Counted from the stretch's first letter, positions 23,742 to 36,993 are shown. The stretch is DNA of 64,000 nt from Siphonodentalium dalli (GCA_032622095.1 CP136064.1:214598205-214662204), one strand, 5' to 3'. Translations and numbers: made by a program. The notes: a model not told the origin generated them from the sequence alone.

Positions 23742-24808
23742 GTTGGGGGTTTCCACGCTTAGCATATCTCAGGAAGTAGAACGTTTAGATGGACCTACAC
23801 AGATAGCTACTTAATTCGTAAGCTAGTGCACCATATGAAGTCCACAACATGCTATCTGAAGACCACATTGTGTATATTATTTAACACTAAACATGTTAAC
23901 AAGATTACATTGTTCATATTGTTAAGGTAAATTTTGGGAGGAAGCAAATTTCTAAGCAAGTATACAAATTGATTTGAAATGAATAACTACCATAAACAGT
24001 ACATGATCTAAGCTATAATGAAAGGCTCGAATGACTATTTAATTCAGAGCCACACTACTTCAAGAATGTTAATAGAATGTTAGTTGTGTGTTGGATAATT
24101 GCGATAGAGCCTGGATTGAACCAGATACAGATACAGTTACAGATACAGCAATCGGCAAATCTCGTCAGATTCCGTACCGTTTCAGACTCGGCTTTAAAAC
24201 AGCGCCATTATTGATTCGAATTATATCGCGTTATTTTTAGCTTGGACAAGGACGGGCGCGCCTTTTGAATTAGTTGTATCCCGTCGGTAGTAAGCATTAT
24301 ATAAGTTTTGATTTACAACAGTGATATGAACTAGTCTATAAAATATCTATATGCGATTACTGCATGGCCTAAATTGATTTTTGTAGACACGATAAATAGC
24401 AAATTGTTGCGATGTGACAACAATAGTACGTCGATATGCCGTTGTCTGGTCAGACAATAATAACAAATACCACGAATCGGTGCTATAAATGACATTCAAA
24501 TTGGCTGGATGGACAATATTTCCGGATATTTGGTTATCAAAGAACATGCACCATACATAATTATTAGATCGAATAACTCGTCAAATAACAATACAAGTAA
24601 TAGGACTATTATACGCGTAACGTCGGCTATAGAGTGGTGACACACACACTTCGAGATCTGGATACATGTATAATCATTCGCGAAATGGGTTTAATTATAC
24701 CAGAGAGCTAAGCCTATGAGGCCATAGTTCGAGGAGTCCAGAATGAAAGATACAGGTCCATCTAAACATTCCACACCCTGATATATGCTATATGCGTGGA
24801 AACCACTC
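23742..24808. mobile_element. Candidate MITE with imperfect 55-bp inverted ends
   Basis: GGTTTCCACGC...AGCATATCTCAGG...GTTTAGATGGACCT at 23,748-23,799 is the near complement of 24,752-24,803. No transposase frame lies between the arms. The target duplication could not be identified, so the outer borders are uncertain. Confidence 0.4.
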
Positions 24809-25518
24809 AAAGGTGGGATCAAGTGACAAATTTTGAATGGGGATTTCCATGCAAATATCCTGAGTAAAAGTTAGGGAATTATAAATAAGTGTAACTTGAT
24901 GTTATATTCGAATTAATATTATATCCTATATGTATCTGGCTTTTGAATTTCTTCCTTTAGCATGTTGGTGTTTATTTAATTTGGCATTTTATATTGATTT
25001 TTCATAATTATGTCAAGTGATTTATAATATACGCTTACCAATAGATTATAGAAGACAATATAGTTAGATGAAGTATCGTTATCCGCCACAAGGTGATATA
25101 TCCTATCTCACGTTCATAATATGATAATATCCCGTGCACGAGCGACCGATTCATGCACCTGCTAGTGTACCAATCCGCGACATAAATATTTCAATATCCT
25201 CGTGAATCGGTATAGAGTTAACCTCTCTTCTATTATTATATAACACGCAAAAATGTTTTGGGATAAACAAGGGAATGAATGAACAATTTGAAATGAATTA
25301 ATTAACATGGTAACTATATTTTTTTTTAACAGCGCGTATGATAAAAAGAAATTATAGTGTTTTGAGTGGATATCAAAAAATCTCATTTGTCTCGGTTTCC
25401 AGGCAAAAACATTTGATATCCTCTATATGTAATTCGCTAAAAAACAATTCTCAAAATTAAATTGATAATCTGTCACAGATGGGTACTGAGTTGCGACGCG
25501 CACATCTTTCGGCTGGAA
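24809..25518. other. Unassigned DNA, then the conserved leader 5' of the minisatellite
   Basis: From about 25,330 the sequence matches 45,430-45,660 of the next unit (shared GTGTTTTGAGTGG, TTTGTCTC, AAAATTAAATTGATAATC). Upstream I see nothing recognisable. Confidence 0.45.
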
Positions 25519-25527
25519 TATAAATAG
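25519..25527 (+). promoter_or_regulatory. Conserved TATA-box-like site
   Basis: TATAAATAG within GGAATATAAATAGAACTCGCAC is preserved at the paralogous locus (45,616-45,624), as is the following TTTAATTCGTCTTCTATTT. It may be a core promoter whose transcript would begin about 30 bp downstream and enter the minisatellite. No transcript evidence is available here. Confidence 0.35.
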
Positions 25528-25572
25528 AACTCGCACCGATGACTATATTTAATTCGTCTTCTATTTACATAA

Positions 25573-28500
25573 AATGTCCATGGTTGATCATACTAACATT
25601 GCCATGCCTGGTCAGACTAACATTTCCATGGTTGATCAGACTAACATTGATATGCCGGGTCAGACTAACATTTCAATGGTTGCTTAGACTAACATTGCCA
25701 TGCCTGGTTCAGACCAACATTGCCATGCTGATCAGACTAACATTGCCATGCTTGATCAGACTAACATTGCGATGCCTGGTCAGACTAACATTTCCATGCT
25801 TGATCAGACTAACATTGCCATGCCTGTGCAGAATCACATTTCCATGCTTGATCAAACTAACATTGCCACGCCTGTGCAGACTAACATTTCCATGCTTGAT
25901 CAAACTAACATTGCCATGCTTGATCAAACTAACATTGCCACGCCTGTGCAGACTAACATTTCCATGCTTGATCAAACTAACATTGCCATGCCTGGTCAGA
26001 CTAACATTTCCATGCTTGATCAGACTAACATTGCCATGCCTGTGCAGAATAACATTTCCATGCTTGATCAAACTAACATTGCCACGCCTGTGCAGACTAA
26101 CATTTCCATGCTTGATCAAACTAACATTGCCATGCCTGGTCAGACTAACATTTCCATGCTTGATCAGACTAACATTGCCAAGCCTGTGCGGAATAACATT
26201 TCCATGATTGATCAGACTAACATTGCCATGCCTGTGCAGACTAACATTTCCATGCTTGATCAAACTAACATTGCCATGCCTGTGCAGACCAACATTTCCA
26301 TGCTTGATCAAACTAACATTGCCATGCCCGTGCAGACTAACATTTCCATGCTTGATCAAACTAACATTGCCACGCCTGTGCAGACTAACATTGCCATGCT
26401 TGATCAGACTAACATTACGATGCCTGGTCGGACTGACATTTCCATGGTTGATCAGACTAACATTTCCATGCCTGTGCAGAATAACATTTCCATGCTTGAT
26501 CAAACTAACATTGCCACGCCTGTGCAGACTAACATTTCCATGCTTGATCAAACTAACATTGCCATGCCTGTGCAGACTAACATTCCCATGGTTGATCAGA
26601 CTAACATTTCCATGCCTGTGCAGAATAACATTTCCATGCTTGATCAAACTAACATTGCCATGCCGGGTCAGACTAACATTTCCATGGTTGATCAGACTAA
26701 CATTTCCATGCCTGTGCAGACAAACATTTCCACGGTTGATCAGACTAATATTGCCATGCCTGGTCAGACTAATATGTCCATGCTTGATCAGACTAACATT
26801 TCCATGGTTGATCAGACTAACATTGTCATGCCTGGCCAGACTAACATTTCCCTGGTTGATCAGACTAACATTGTCATGCCTGGCCAGACTAACATTTCCC
26901 TGGTTGATCAGACTAACATCGTCATGCCTGGCCAGACTAACATTTCCCTGGTTGATCAAATTAACATTGCCATGCCTGGTCAGACTAACATTTCCATGGT
27001 TGATCAGACAAACATTGCCATGCCTGATCAGACTAACATTGCCATGATTGATCAAACTAACATTTCGATGCTTGATCAAACTAACATTTCCATGTTTGAT
27101 CAGACTAACAATGCCATGCCTGGTCAGACTAACATTTCCATGATTGATCAGACTAACATTTCCATGCTTGATCAAACTAACATTTCCATGCTTGATCAGA
27201 CTAAAATTGCCATGCCTGTGCGGACTAACATTTCCATGGTTGAGCAGACTAACATTCCCATGCCTGGCCAGACTAACATTTCCATGATTGATCAGACTAA
27301 CATTTCCATGCTTGATCAAACTAACATTTCCATGCTTGAACAGACTAAAATTGCCATGCATGTGCGGACTAACATTTCCATGGTTGATCAGACTAAAATT
27401 GCCATGCCTGGCCAGACTAACATTTCCCTGGTTGATCAGACAAACATTGCCATGCCTGATCAGACTAACATCGCCATGATTGATCAAACTAACATTTCGA
27501 TGCTTGATCAAACTAACATTTCCATGTTTGATCAGACTAGCATTCCCATGCCTGGTCAGGCTAACATTTCCATGATTGATCAGACTAACATTTCCATGCT
27601 TGATCAAACTAACATTTCCATGCTTGATCAGACTAAAATTGCCATGCCTGGTCAGACTAACATTTCCATGGTTGATCAGACTAACATTCCCATGCCTGGT
27701 CAGACTAACATTTCCATGCTTGATCAGACTAACATTTCCATGCTTGATCAGACTAACATTTCCATGCTTGATCAAACTAACATTGCCATGCCTGTGCGGA
27801 CTAACATTTCCATGGTTGATCAGACTAACATTGCCATGCCTGGTCAGACTAACATTTCCATGGTTGATCAGACTAACATTTCCATGCTTGATCAAACTAA
27901 CATTGCCATGCCTGTGCGGACTAACATTTCCATGGTTGATCAAACTAACATTGCCATGCCTGTGCGGACTAATATTTCCATGGTTGATCAGACAAACATA
28001 GCCACGCCTGGTCAGACTAACATGTCCATGGTTGATCAGACTAACATTGCCATGCCTGGTCAGACTAACAGTTCCATGGTTGACCAGACTAACATTGCCA
28101 TGGTTGATCAGACTAACATTTCCATGCTTGATCAAACTACCATTGCCATGCCTGGTCAGACTAACATGTCCATGCTTGATCAGACTAACATTTCCATGCC
28201 TGTGCGGACTAACATTTCCATGGTTGAATAGACTAACATTGCCATGCCTGGTCAGACTAACATGTCCATGCTTGATCAGACTAACATTTCCATGCCTGTG
28301 TAGACTAACATTGCCATGATTGATCAAACTAACATTGCCATGCCCGTGAAGACTAACATTTCCATGCTTGATCAAACTAACATTGCCATGCCTGTGCAGA
28401 CTAACATTGCCATGGTTGATCAGACTAACATGTCCATGCTTGATCAGACTAACATTTCCATGCCTGTGTAGACTAACATTGCCATGGTTGATCAAACTAA

Positions 28501-30465
28501 CATTGCCATGCCTGTGCAGAATAACATTTCCATGCTTGATCAAACTAACATTGCCATGCCTGTGCAGACTAACATTGCCATGGTTGATCAGACTAACATT
28601 GCCATGCCTGGTCAGACTAACATTTCCATGGTTGATCAGACTAACATTGCCATGCCTGTGCAGACTAACATTTCCATGGTTGATCAAACTAACAATGCCA
28701 TGCCTGGTCAGACTAACAGTTCCATGGTTGATCAGACTAACATTGCCATGCCTGGTCAGACTAACATTTCCATGCTTGATCAAACTACCATTGCCATGCC
28801 TGGTCAGACTAACATGTCCATGCTTAATCAGACTAACATTTCCATGCCTGTATAGACTAACATTGCCATGCTTGATCAAACTAACATTGCCATGCTTGAT
28901 CAGACTAACATTGCCATGCCTGTGCAGAATAACATTTCCATGCTTGATCAGACTAAAATTGCCATGCATGTGCGGACTAACATTTCCATGGTTGAGCAGA
29001 CTAACATTGTCATGCCTGGCCAGACTAACATTTCCCTGGTTGATCAGACAAACATTGCCATGCCTGATCAGACTAACATCGCCATGATTGATCAAACTAA
29101 CATTTCGATGCTAGATCAAACTAACATTTCCATGTTTGATCAGACTAACATTCCCATGTCTGGTCAGACTAACATTTCCATGATTGATCAGACTAATATT
29201 TCCATGCTTGATCAAACTAACATTTCCATGTTTGATCAGACTAAAATTGCCATGCCTGGTCAGACTAACATTTCCATGGTTGATCAGACTAACATTCCCA
29301 TGCCTGGTCAGACTAACATTTCCATGCTTGATCAGACTAACATTTCCATGATTGATCAAACTAACATTGCCATGCCTGTGCGGACTAACATTTCCATGGT
29401 TGATCAGACTAACATTGCCATGCCTGGTCAGACTAACATTTCCATGGTTGATCAGACTAACATTTCCATGCTTGATCAGACTAATATTTCCATGCTTGAT
29501 CAAACTAACATTGCCATGCCTGGTCAGACTAACATTTCCATGGTTGATCAGACTAACATTGCCATGCCTGTGCGGACTAACATTTCCATGGTTGATCAAA
29601 CTAACATTGCCATGCCGGTGCGGACTAATATTTCCATGGTTGATCAGACAAACATAGCCACGCCTGGTCAGACTAACATTTCCATGGTTGATCAGACTAA
29701 CATTTCCATGGTTGATCAGACTAAGATTTCCATGCTTGATCAAACTAACATTGCCATGCCTGGTCAGACTAACATTTCCATGGTTGATCAGACTAACATT
29801 GCCATGCCTGTGCGGACTAACATTTCCATGGTTGATCAGACTAACATTGCCATGCCTGGTCAGACTAACAGTTCCATGGTTGATCCGACTAACATTGCCA
29901 TGCCTGGTCAGACTAACATTTCCATGGTTGACCAGACTAACATTGCCATTGTTGATCAGACTAACATTTCCATGGTTGATCAAACTACCATTGCCATGCC
30001 TGGTCAGACTAACATGTCCATGCTTGATCAGACTAACATTTCCATGCCTGTGCGGACTAACATTTCCATGTTTGATCAGACTAACATTGCCATGCCTGGT
30101 CAGACTAACATGTCCATGCTTGATCAGACTAACATTTCCATGCCTGTGTAGACTAACATTGCCATGGTTGATCAAACTAACATTGCCATGCCCGTGAAGA
30201 CTAACATTTCCATGCTTGATCAAACTAACATTGCCATGCCTGTGCAGACTAACATTGCCATGGTTGATCAGACTAACATTGCCATGCCTGGTCAGACTAA
30301 CATTTCCATGGTTGATCAGACTAACATTGCCATGCCTGTGCAGACTAACATTTCCATGGTTGATCAAACTAACATTGCCATGCCTGGTCAGACTAACAGT
30401 TCCATGGTTGATCAGACTAACATTGCCATGCCTGGTCAGACTAACATTTCCATGGTTGACCAGAC
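25573..30465 (+). repeat. 24-bp minisatellite array, about 200 units
   Basis: Units of 24 bp such as GACTAACATTTCCATGCTTG plus ATCA. Two main variants alternate, GCCATGCCTGGTCAG and TCCATGCTTGATCAG, with a GCCATGCCTGTGCAG subtype, giving 48-bp pairs and longer repeats of 1.6-1.9 kb. Because 24 is a multiple of three and the unit lacks stops in most frames, long open frames occur on both strands (843 codons at 25,700-28,231 on +; 1,128 codons at 25,709-29,095 on -). In the + frame the repeat reads DQTNI(S/A)M with L, P or V following. I regard these as by-products, not genes. Confidence 0.95.
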
Positions 30466-31060
30466 CTTATGCTGCAGACGCTTATTACAAAAAAATACTT
30501 ATTTTCTAGAGGCGAGAGTGTTAACTATAAGTCCCGCCGGGAATGGGTTAAGCCTATTTGAACTGCAAATGGTCAATTTTCCCAAAGAACGTCATCCGGT
30601 ACACCAGTCTGTGACCACAAACGATAATCTTGCATTTCTGTATACAACTACCTCATTTAATGCACAAACTTCAGCAGCATAAAATACCCAGACCACTTCC
30701 ATAACTTAGGAACCCGCCATACTCTTCATGGCCACCGAAACAAAATGATAGCCATATTTACCTAGGCTATGATTTTCTGTTCTCGCTTAGGGAAATTTCA
30801 CTCAATCAGCAGCCAGATTTTTTGTTTAATGCTGAGTTGAGTTTCCCAACACAAATTCAAGAAGCGTAACTTTATATAATTAGTAGCATATCGTCAGGGA
30901 CGTGGCGACAGGGGGTTTGGTGTGTCTCACCGCCCCCCCCCCCCAACTTCGGTCAAAAATTTCAACAGTTGGAAATTTCATACCTCACACAACATTATAG
31001 TTGGAAATTTTACACCAACAATAGGTTGAAAATGTTCTTGTAGTTTGATTTTCAAATAAT
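30466..31060 (+). repeat. Backbone segment after the minisatellite
   Basis: Matches 45,945-46,420, 5,747-6,110, 39,867-40,220 and 60,405-60,810 (shared GTTAACTATAAGTCCCG and GGGTTAAGCCTAT). It contains a C run at about 30,940-30,954. No gene. Confidence 0.6.
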
Positions 31061-32100
31061 TTATTGGGGGGAATTGATTGTTTTTGGACCAATAATTGCA
31101 TACTTTCCTACTTTTTGTCAAAATATTGGACTGAAATGGCCATCAGCTGGAAATTTTCCAATCTTAGGGGTGTCTGGTTGGAAATTTCCAACACTTGGAA
31201 AGCTTGTGTCCTGTTCCCTCCCCATGGCCAGTCAAAAACTGCTGGTTAATTTAAGAAAACAATTTTGTCCTATATTTGGTGAACATGGTCATTGGAACTG
31301 TCATCAGTTGGAAATTTTCCAACCTAAGTGGGGGTGTCAGGTTTGAAATTTTCAACTCTAGGAAGGCTTGAGGCTAGTCTAGATGTTAGGATTTTGCGAA
31401 ACAATTTCGCACACCATGATCGGCCCGGTGTGTCATGGTCCCTACCCCGTGGCCAATAAAAACTGCTAATAATTTAAAGGTACTCAATCCGATCAGACGG
31501 TCCCCATACCATCAAGATACAACAACAACATTTCTTCAAAATACGCCTTAGTTATCACAATCGATTTATTGCAACAAAATAATGCTAACCACTGTCAACT
31601 ATGGTATAAAATTTCTCAAAAACTTGTATTTATCAACATTTTGTTCAACAAAATATGGCCGTATTATCACTATAAAGTATCACGAAATTTGACCGTATTA
31701 CGACTTGATTTTAGAGTTATTCATCTTCATCTGCAAATTTGTCTGAGACCCTCCGTTTGACCACGTGTTTCTGGGCCACATATTATTACACATCGTGAGA
31801 AATAACAAACTTCAAAAATCGGTCACTCTGAGCTTTGATGGGTGGGTTCCTCGACTCGAATCAAATATTTTTTACACCCGAAGCCAAAGAAATAGTAATT
31901 TAGGAGCGTCTGATCGGATTGAGTACCTTTAAGAAAACAATATTTTACTACATTTGGTCAAAATTGTTGACTGAAATGGTCATCAGTTGGAGAATTTCCT
32001 ACATAATGGGAGTATGAGGTTTGAAATTTCCAACACTAGAAAATCTTGAGGTCAGTCTAGATGCTAGGATTTTGCGATTTTCTCACACCAAGCCGAACAA
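31061..32100 (+). repeat. Diverged tandem repeat of about 200 bp
   Basis: Three or more diverged units carry GTTGGAAATTTTCCAA, a CTTGAGGCTAGTCTAGATG motif and an AACTGCT..TAATTTAA boundary (31,080-31,260; 31,255-31,475; 31,933-32,140). A TTAA-flanked MITE interrupts them at 31,478-31,928. Confidence 0.6.
31478..31928. mobile_element. 451-bp MITE with 22-bp perfect TIRs, TTAA target
   Basis: Left end AGGTACTCAATCCGATCAGA, continuing CG; the right end is its exact complement. TTAA flanks both sides (31,474-31,477 and 31,929-31,932). The neighbouring tandem unit shows the uninserted sequence with one TTAA at 31,251-31,254. TTAA targeting is typical of piggyBac-like and some other superfamilies. 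A diverged left part lies at 44,400-44,565 and a left-end fragment at 56,750-56,776. Confidence 0.85.
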
Positions 32101-33298
32101 CCATGTGCGGCCCGGTGTGTCCTGGTCTCTTGCTCGTGGCCCCGTGAATTGGTCTGGAGTTAGACCACTAGATGTTAGGATTTGTGCAATTTTCATGTTC
32201 AAATATCTGAATGTTCTCATACCGGGTATATAGAACCATGGTTTATGAATATATGGGCTATTAGGCGTGAGCACTGAGGTGCAAGGGGGTGCAAATGGAA
32301 TTATGCAAAACTTGTATTTGGTCTGATTCAATGGAGGAGGGTACAGTTGGAGTTCTCCAATGTGGACACCCCCCAACGGAGATCCTCTATAGCCACGTCC
32401 CCGCATACCGTCGCCTGAGAACTATAATGTTGTAAGTCCATTATTCCATTTTCCGATAAAATTGAGTTTGAAATTTTGGTAGGTCGGTTTCCATATATAA
32501 ACAATTCGTACATATTCGAAATTGCGACAATACAATGGATCACATCGCTATCTACTCTATTTGGGGAATTTCATGCCCCGTTGTTCATGCGATTGCGAGT
32601 ATATGACGAAAACGTGTTTGGATATACGACATTTTGCGTAAATAATCATCGTCGGGCTTCTGGGTCATAATGTCGAAGGAGATACGACACCTTTACATAG
32701 TATATCTCCTCTGCACATAATACTGTATAATGTTATAACACTGTTGGCATTTAATGTTGCATTCAGGTTTCCATACCTCAGGTTACAAAAAAAACATGCA
32801 ACAATTAATTTATAATCGCTATTGGCTCTGTTCCGCTGAAAGAACACTAAATTTGATGTATTTTCACACGGGGCCGATGTTCGGAAATAATGCCATAATT
32901 AATGCTGCCAATCTAACTGAATCGTCGAAACATCAAATAAGCGTTTACGGAAACCAATATAGGTCTAAAAGATACCGTCTGTCGGGTATTGGTTTCCTTG
33001 TTAACATAAAAAAAGAGTCATACTAGGTTTCGCAAAAAATTGCCTGGAACCCTGATTGTATTTATAAATAAAGAAAAACAGCGTTGGTAACAACACTTTG
33101 TTAAAGTATATATATACATGTAAGTAACACACAACGGATTCATTGTGGTTAAGGGTTTTTACTGCCAACAAATTCAGAAGACTTTGTATGAATCACATAG
33201 GAGTCCATGCTGTTTGTTGAGTTTGCTCGCTATCCAAACCAGTGACCTCATTGATCTCTCCGTTCATTTCTGCAATAAAATGTAGATCCGTATTATGT
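32101..33298. other. Backbone with repeat shared by the foldback core; no gene
   Basis: 32,040-32,400 recurs inverted at about 56,775-57,090. 32,405-33,060 matches 46,425-47,060 of the next unit. Open frames here differ between the two copies and are not credible genes. Confidence 0.5.
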
Positions 33299-33742
33299 AA
33301 TACTAGCTGATGCGCCCGACTTCGTCCTGGCTATTTGGGGATTTCTTTGTGATCGCCTCCGTCTGGCAAATATACAGCGTCTGGACAAACTCTTGTTCGA
33401 TGGATCCAGAAACATGCCTATATCAGCGTATATGAGCGAGGTCAAGGTCAAGGATACGGTCACACGTGAAATTGGACCCGCCCATATTGTTCCCGGGATC
33501 AAAGTAGGCCTACATACCAAACTTGAGTCGGATCGGTCGAGGTCCAGAAACATGCCTATATGAGCGTATATGAGCGAAGTCAAGGTCAGGGACACGGTCG
33601 CACGTGAAATTGGACCCGCCCATATTGTTTCCTGGATCAAAGTAGGCCTACATACCAAATTTGAGTCGGATCTAACAGTTTTCGAGTCTATAAGACACAT
33701 ACACACAGACAGACAGAAGTTCCAAAATATATAATAGAAAAC
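33299..33742. repeat. Short interspersed repeat with two internal tandem units
   Basis: Starts TACTAGCTGATGCGCCCGAC and ends with an ACACAGACAGACAG tract and AAAATATATAATAG. Inside, a block of about 140 bp is repeated (GTCCAGAAACATGCCTATAT ... CCAAATTTGAGTCGGATC). Related copies lie at 47,277-47,735 and 51,845-52,440. Probably a SINE-like or non-LTR-derived non-autonomous element; the family is not identified. Confidence 0.6.
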
Positions 33743-34864
33743 GCCGCCCTCTTTGCTCCCCGAAGAACTTTAATGGACCAATCTCTTCTATCAGAATAGT
33801 ATATGAATAAATGGCATTAAAGAACATCATAGTCCCCACATGCAAGGGTGTGCACACAGCGGAAATAAACTATATACATAATATATAAGTGTGTAAGAAT
33901 ATAATGTGTGCTTGTTGTTTGATATCAACCATGTCATTGTTGTGATCACACATGTAATATTTAGTGCACTTAGTGCGACTTGGTACCTTCGCGATGGTCT
34001 GATGGTTAAACATTTTACAGGCGCAGACTATCCACAACTGAGAGAACAAGAAAACAACTATATTTTGTTCTTGTATTCATTGCTCCAATCTGGAAATTTT
34101 GGCGATTCTAGTCACTGTTTATAAACCAAATCTGGATTTTATTGAAATCTGATGTCGTTTACTCACAAACAATCATTATAAAATGTCAGCATCAGATTAT
34201 CGTAACTTGGAAAATACAAAAAATCAATGCCTATATCGTCATGTTCTTTGCTTGTAAGTACAAACTTTAATCCACAGAACAATCGCGAATTAAGCTTCAA
34301 GTCGCTTTAGTTTGTGATTGAAAAGTATAAAAATCAAAAATGCTTTATGATATTTGTAATACATTATTACTACGATTCTAGTCATTGTTTATAAACCAAA
34401 TCTGGATTTTATTGAAATCTGATGTCGTTTACTCACAAACAATCATTATAAAATGTCAGCATCAGATTATCGTAATTTGGAAAATACAAAAAATCAATGC
34501 CAATATCGTCATGTTCTTTGCTTGTAAGTACAAACTTTAATCCACAGACCAATCGCGAATTAAGCCTCAAGTCGCTTTAGTTTGTGATTGAAAAGTAAAA
34601 TAATTTGTAATACATTATTACCAAATGAAAAACCAAATTTACCCCCGACTAAGAATCAAAAGTTAATATTTAGCACAAACACCGACCAGAAAGTTGAAAA
34701 TCAGCAACTCAATAACATCGATGTGTTGTGGAAGCTGATTGTAATACAGCTGCTCGAAGACATGCATACGGGAAATGGATTATTAATACAATATTATTTA
34801 AAAACTGAATACTGTTATAATAACTTCACCAAACAGAGAAAATAGAACATAATTATATATTTAT

Positions 34865-36985
34865 GACTATGACTATGATTATTTATTCATATAACTCATT
34901 CATATAATATATACAATTATCTACACAGTGTAATATTATAACATGCAATGAGCTATCGGGGACAGCATAACCAAGATAGGTTGTCTACCTGCCGTCCCCG
35001 TTGAAAAGTAATATAACTATACATGTAATAATAATTTGATTTTATCTAGGTTTGTCTTGTTAACTCTAAACATTGGTATATAAACGTCTGTTTTTATAAA
35101 TAATAGTAGAATTCGTTGGTCGTTCATCGCTCAGTTTGTAATGTGATATATAAAGTACAAACATGTGGAATATGAATATGTGTATGAGTCCAGCGGAGAA
35201 CCATAACTGTTTATCAAATGGGTCGAATAAGGCAGCTAATAAGGCATTCGAATAAGGCTATCGAATAAGGCATTCGAATACATGTAATACATTCCTGGGA
35301 TTCCTGCGATGGGGATATGATAAGCATGCATTATTTATCCTTCTCTCTTATTATACAATGTCAGTTATCGCTATACGAATAATATACTACTTACTACACA
35401 TCGTTACAATCAGGACAATTTTTGTATGTACATTTGGGATTCATTTGATATGAAGATAGACTATTTCGAGAGTAATCATTTTTGAACATTGTTCGTGTTG
35501 GAAGGCGTTTTAGTTTGTCGTCCAGGGAATTCCACATCTTGTCCCAGATATGAGCATACCATCTTGTCGCGTGTCATTTTGGGAAATTGTGAAGAAATTT
35601 TCAAATGAATTTGGTAACTGGTCGTGAAACCAATCATGCACAAGGAGATTTGAACGCAGAGTATAGATATCATTGAATTTCAAAATGTACATAGTTTTAA
35701 ATAGCGGATCTGTGTGATTATTATATATTTTTATTGTGTTTATTATGCGAATTGATTTTTTCTGAAGTTTGAATACTCTCACTTTTATTCGAATTTCCCC
35801 ATATATGTATAGCATACATCAAGTGATTATGGACTATTGCATAGTATAACGATTTGAGTGCTTCGCGTGGTAAGAAATGCTTAATTTTATTCAGACTATA
35901 GTTTGCACTGGCAGTTCTAGCGCACACATGATTTATATGTTGATGGAATTTCAAACTTTCATCTAATTTCACACCTAAATATGTTAACGATTTTTCGGGT
36001 CTAGTGTTGCCAACCTGTGTAATTTCGGTGTTGTTGATCCTAAGTGATAAATCATCACCCCTATGCGAGTTATACATAGGATGAAAGAGAATATATTTAC
36101 ATTTCGAAGGATTTATTTGTATATAATTTGCACAACACCATTCAAAGAATTTTGCTATTTCGGTATTCATATACGCTTCTAATTCGTGAGTGTTATTACC
36201 AAATGTATATAGGGTTGTGTCGTCAGCAAATGAAAGTAGTGAGAGAGTGGTTCCATCTTTCATATCGTTAACGTAGATTAGGTTGAGTGGTAGGTTGAGT
36301 GTTTGCTACGAAAACCATACTGGTGTTCGTACAATATATCATTGTCGTTAAGAAAGTCTCTAAGTCTAGATCTGATGGCCATTATTTTTTCCATAATTTT
36401 GGAAAATATAGGAAGTATACTTATCGGTCGATAATTATTGAAATTAGAATTATCGCCCTTTTTAAAGACTGGAATAACTTTCGCCAGTTTCATGTTATCT
36501 GGAAATTTCCCCGCTTTGAATGAACGATTAATTATGTGGACCAGTGGCTGTGCTACTTCATTAATTGTTACTTTCATAAGTTTGCTGGAAATATAATTTA
36601 AATCGAGAGTGTGTTTTGGTTTTATTTTGAATGCTGTTATGATTACTTCTTGCTCATTTGGATAATGACCAGTAAGATAATCTGCATGTGATTTTTCAGT
36701 ATGAGATATCGAGTTGACTATACTGTGTCCTATATTAACAAAAAATGTATTGAAATACGATGCAATCCTGCGTTCGCTGTTGCTGATGAATTCATTTGGT
36801 GTTGTGAGTGATGATTGATTCTTGCCGATTATACTTATAAGGATTTTCCAAGTGGCTTTCATGTTGCCCCTGTTTTCGTTGAAAATATTCTTATAGTAAA
36901 GCGATTTACTCTTTCTAATAACTGTATTATATACATTGCAGAATTTTTTTTTTTATTTTTTTTTTTTTTATATATATGATTTGAT
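34865..36985 (-). mobile_element. Non-LTR retrotransposon relic (unit B)
   Basis: The same insertion as 797-2,903, better preserved at its 5' side. A 194-codon frame at 36,278-36,862 extends upstream in frame (VYNTVIRKSKSLYYKNIF) to about 36,940. It includes AKVIPVFKKGD and YRPISILP. FADD lies at 36,219-36,230. The C-terminal part VFKLQKKSIRII...DPLFKTMYILKFNDIYTL is at 35,510-35,815 in another frame. It shares the RT-core deletion (near 36,279-36,299) with the A copy. Target repeats are ATATTTAT at 34,857-34,864 and ATATCTAT at 36,986-36,993. A long interrupted T run precedes the 5' end. Confidence 0.85.
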
Positions 36986-36993
36986 ATATCTAT

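Larger units (their letters stand above)
1..34068 (+). repeat. Segmental duplication unit A
   Basis: Position 1 aligns with 34,069 (unit B) and 48,169 (unit C). Long near-identical stretches follow in the same order: 270-bp tandem repeat, non-LTR element, backbone, minisatellite seed, receptor exon, TATA leader, minisatellite, and the 30.5-34.0 kb segment. A is 34,068 bp against 14,100 bp for B. The excess comes from two DNA transposons, two extra receptor copies and the expanded minisatellite. The match is by eye; percent identity was not computed. Confidence 0.85.

Noticed and set aside
25709-30367. Very long minus-strand open frames (1,128 and 418 residues, HGNVSLI repeats)
   Set aside because: They arise from a stop-free 24-bp tandem unit whose length is a multiple of three; the + strand is open in several frames too.
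25573-30465. CRISPR-like array
   Set aside because: There are no unique spacers; the repeats are contiguous 24-bp units in a eukaryotic context.
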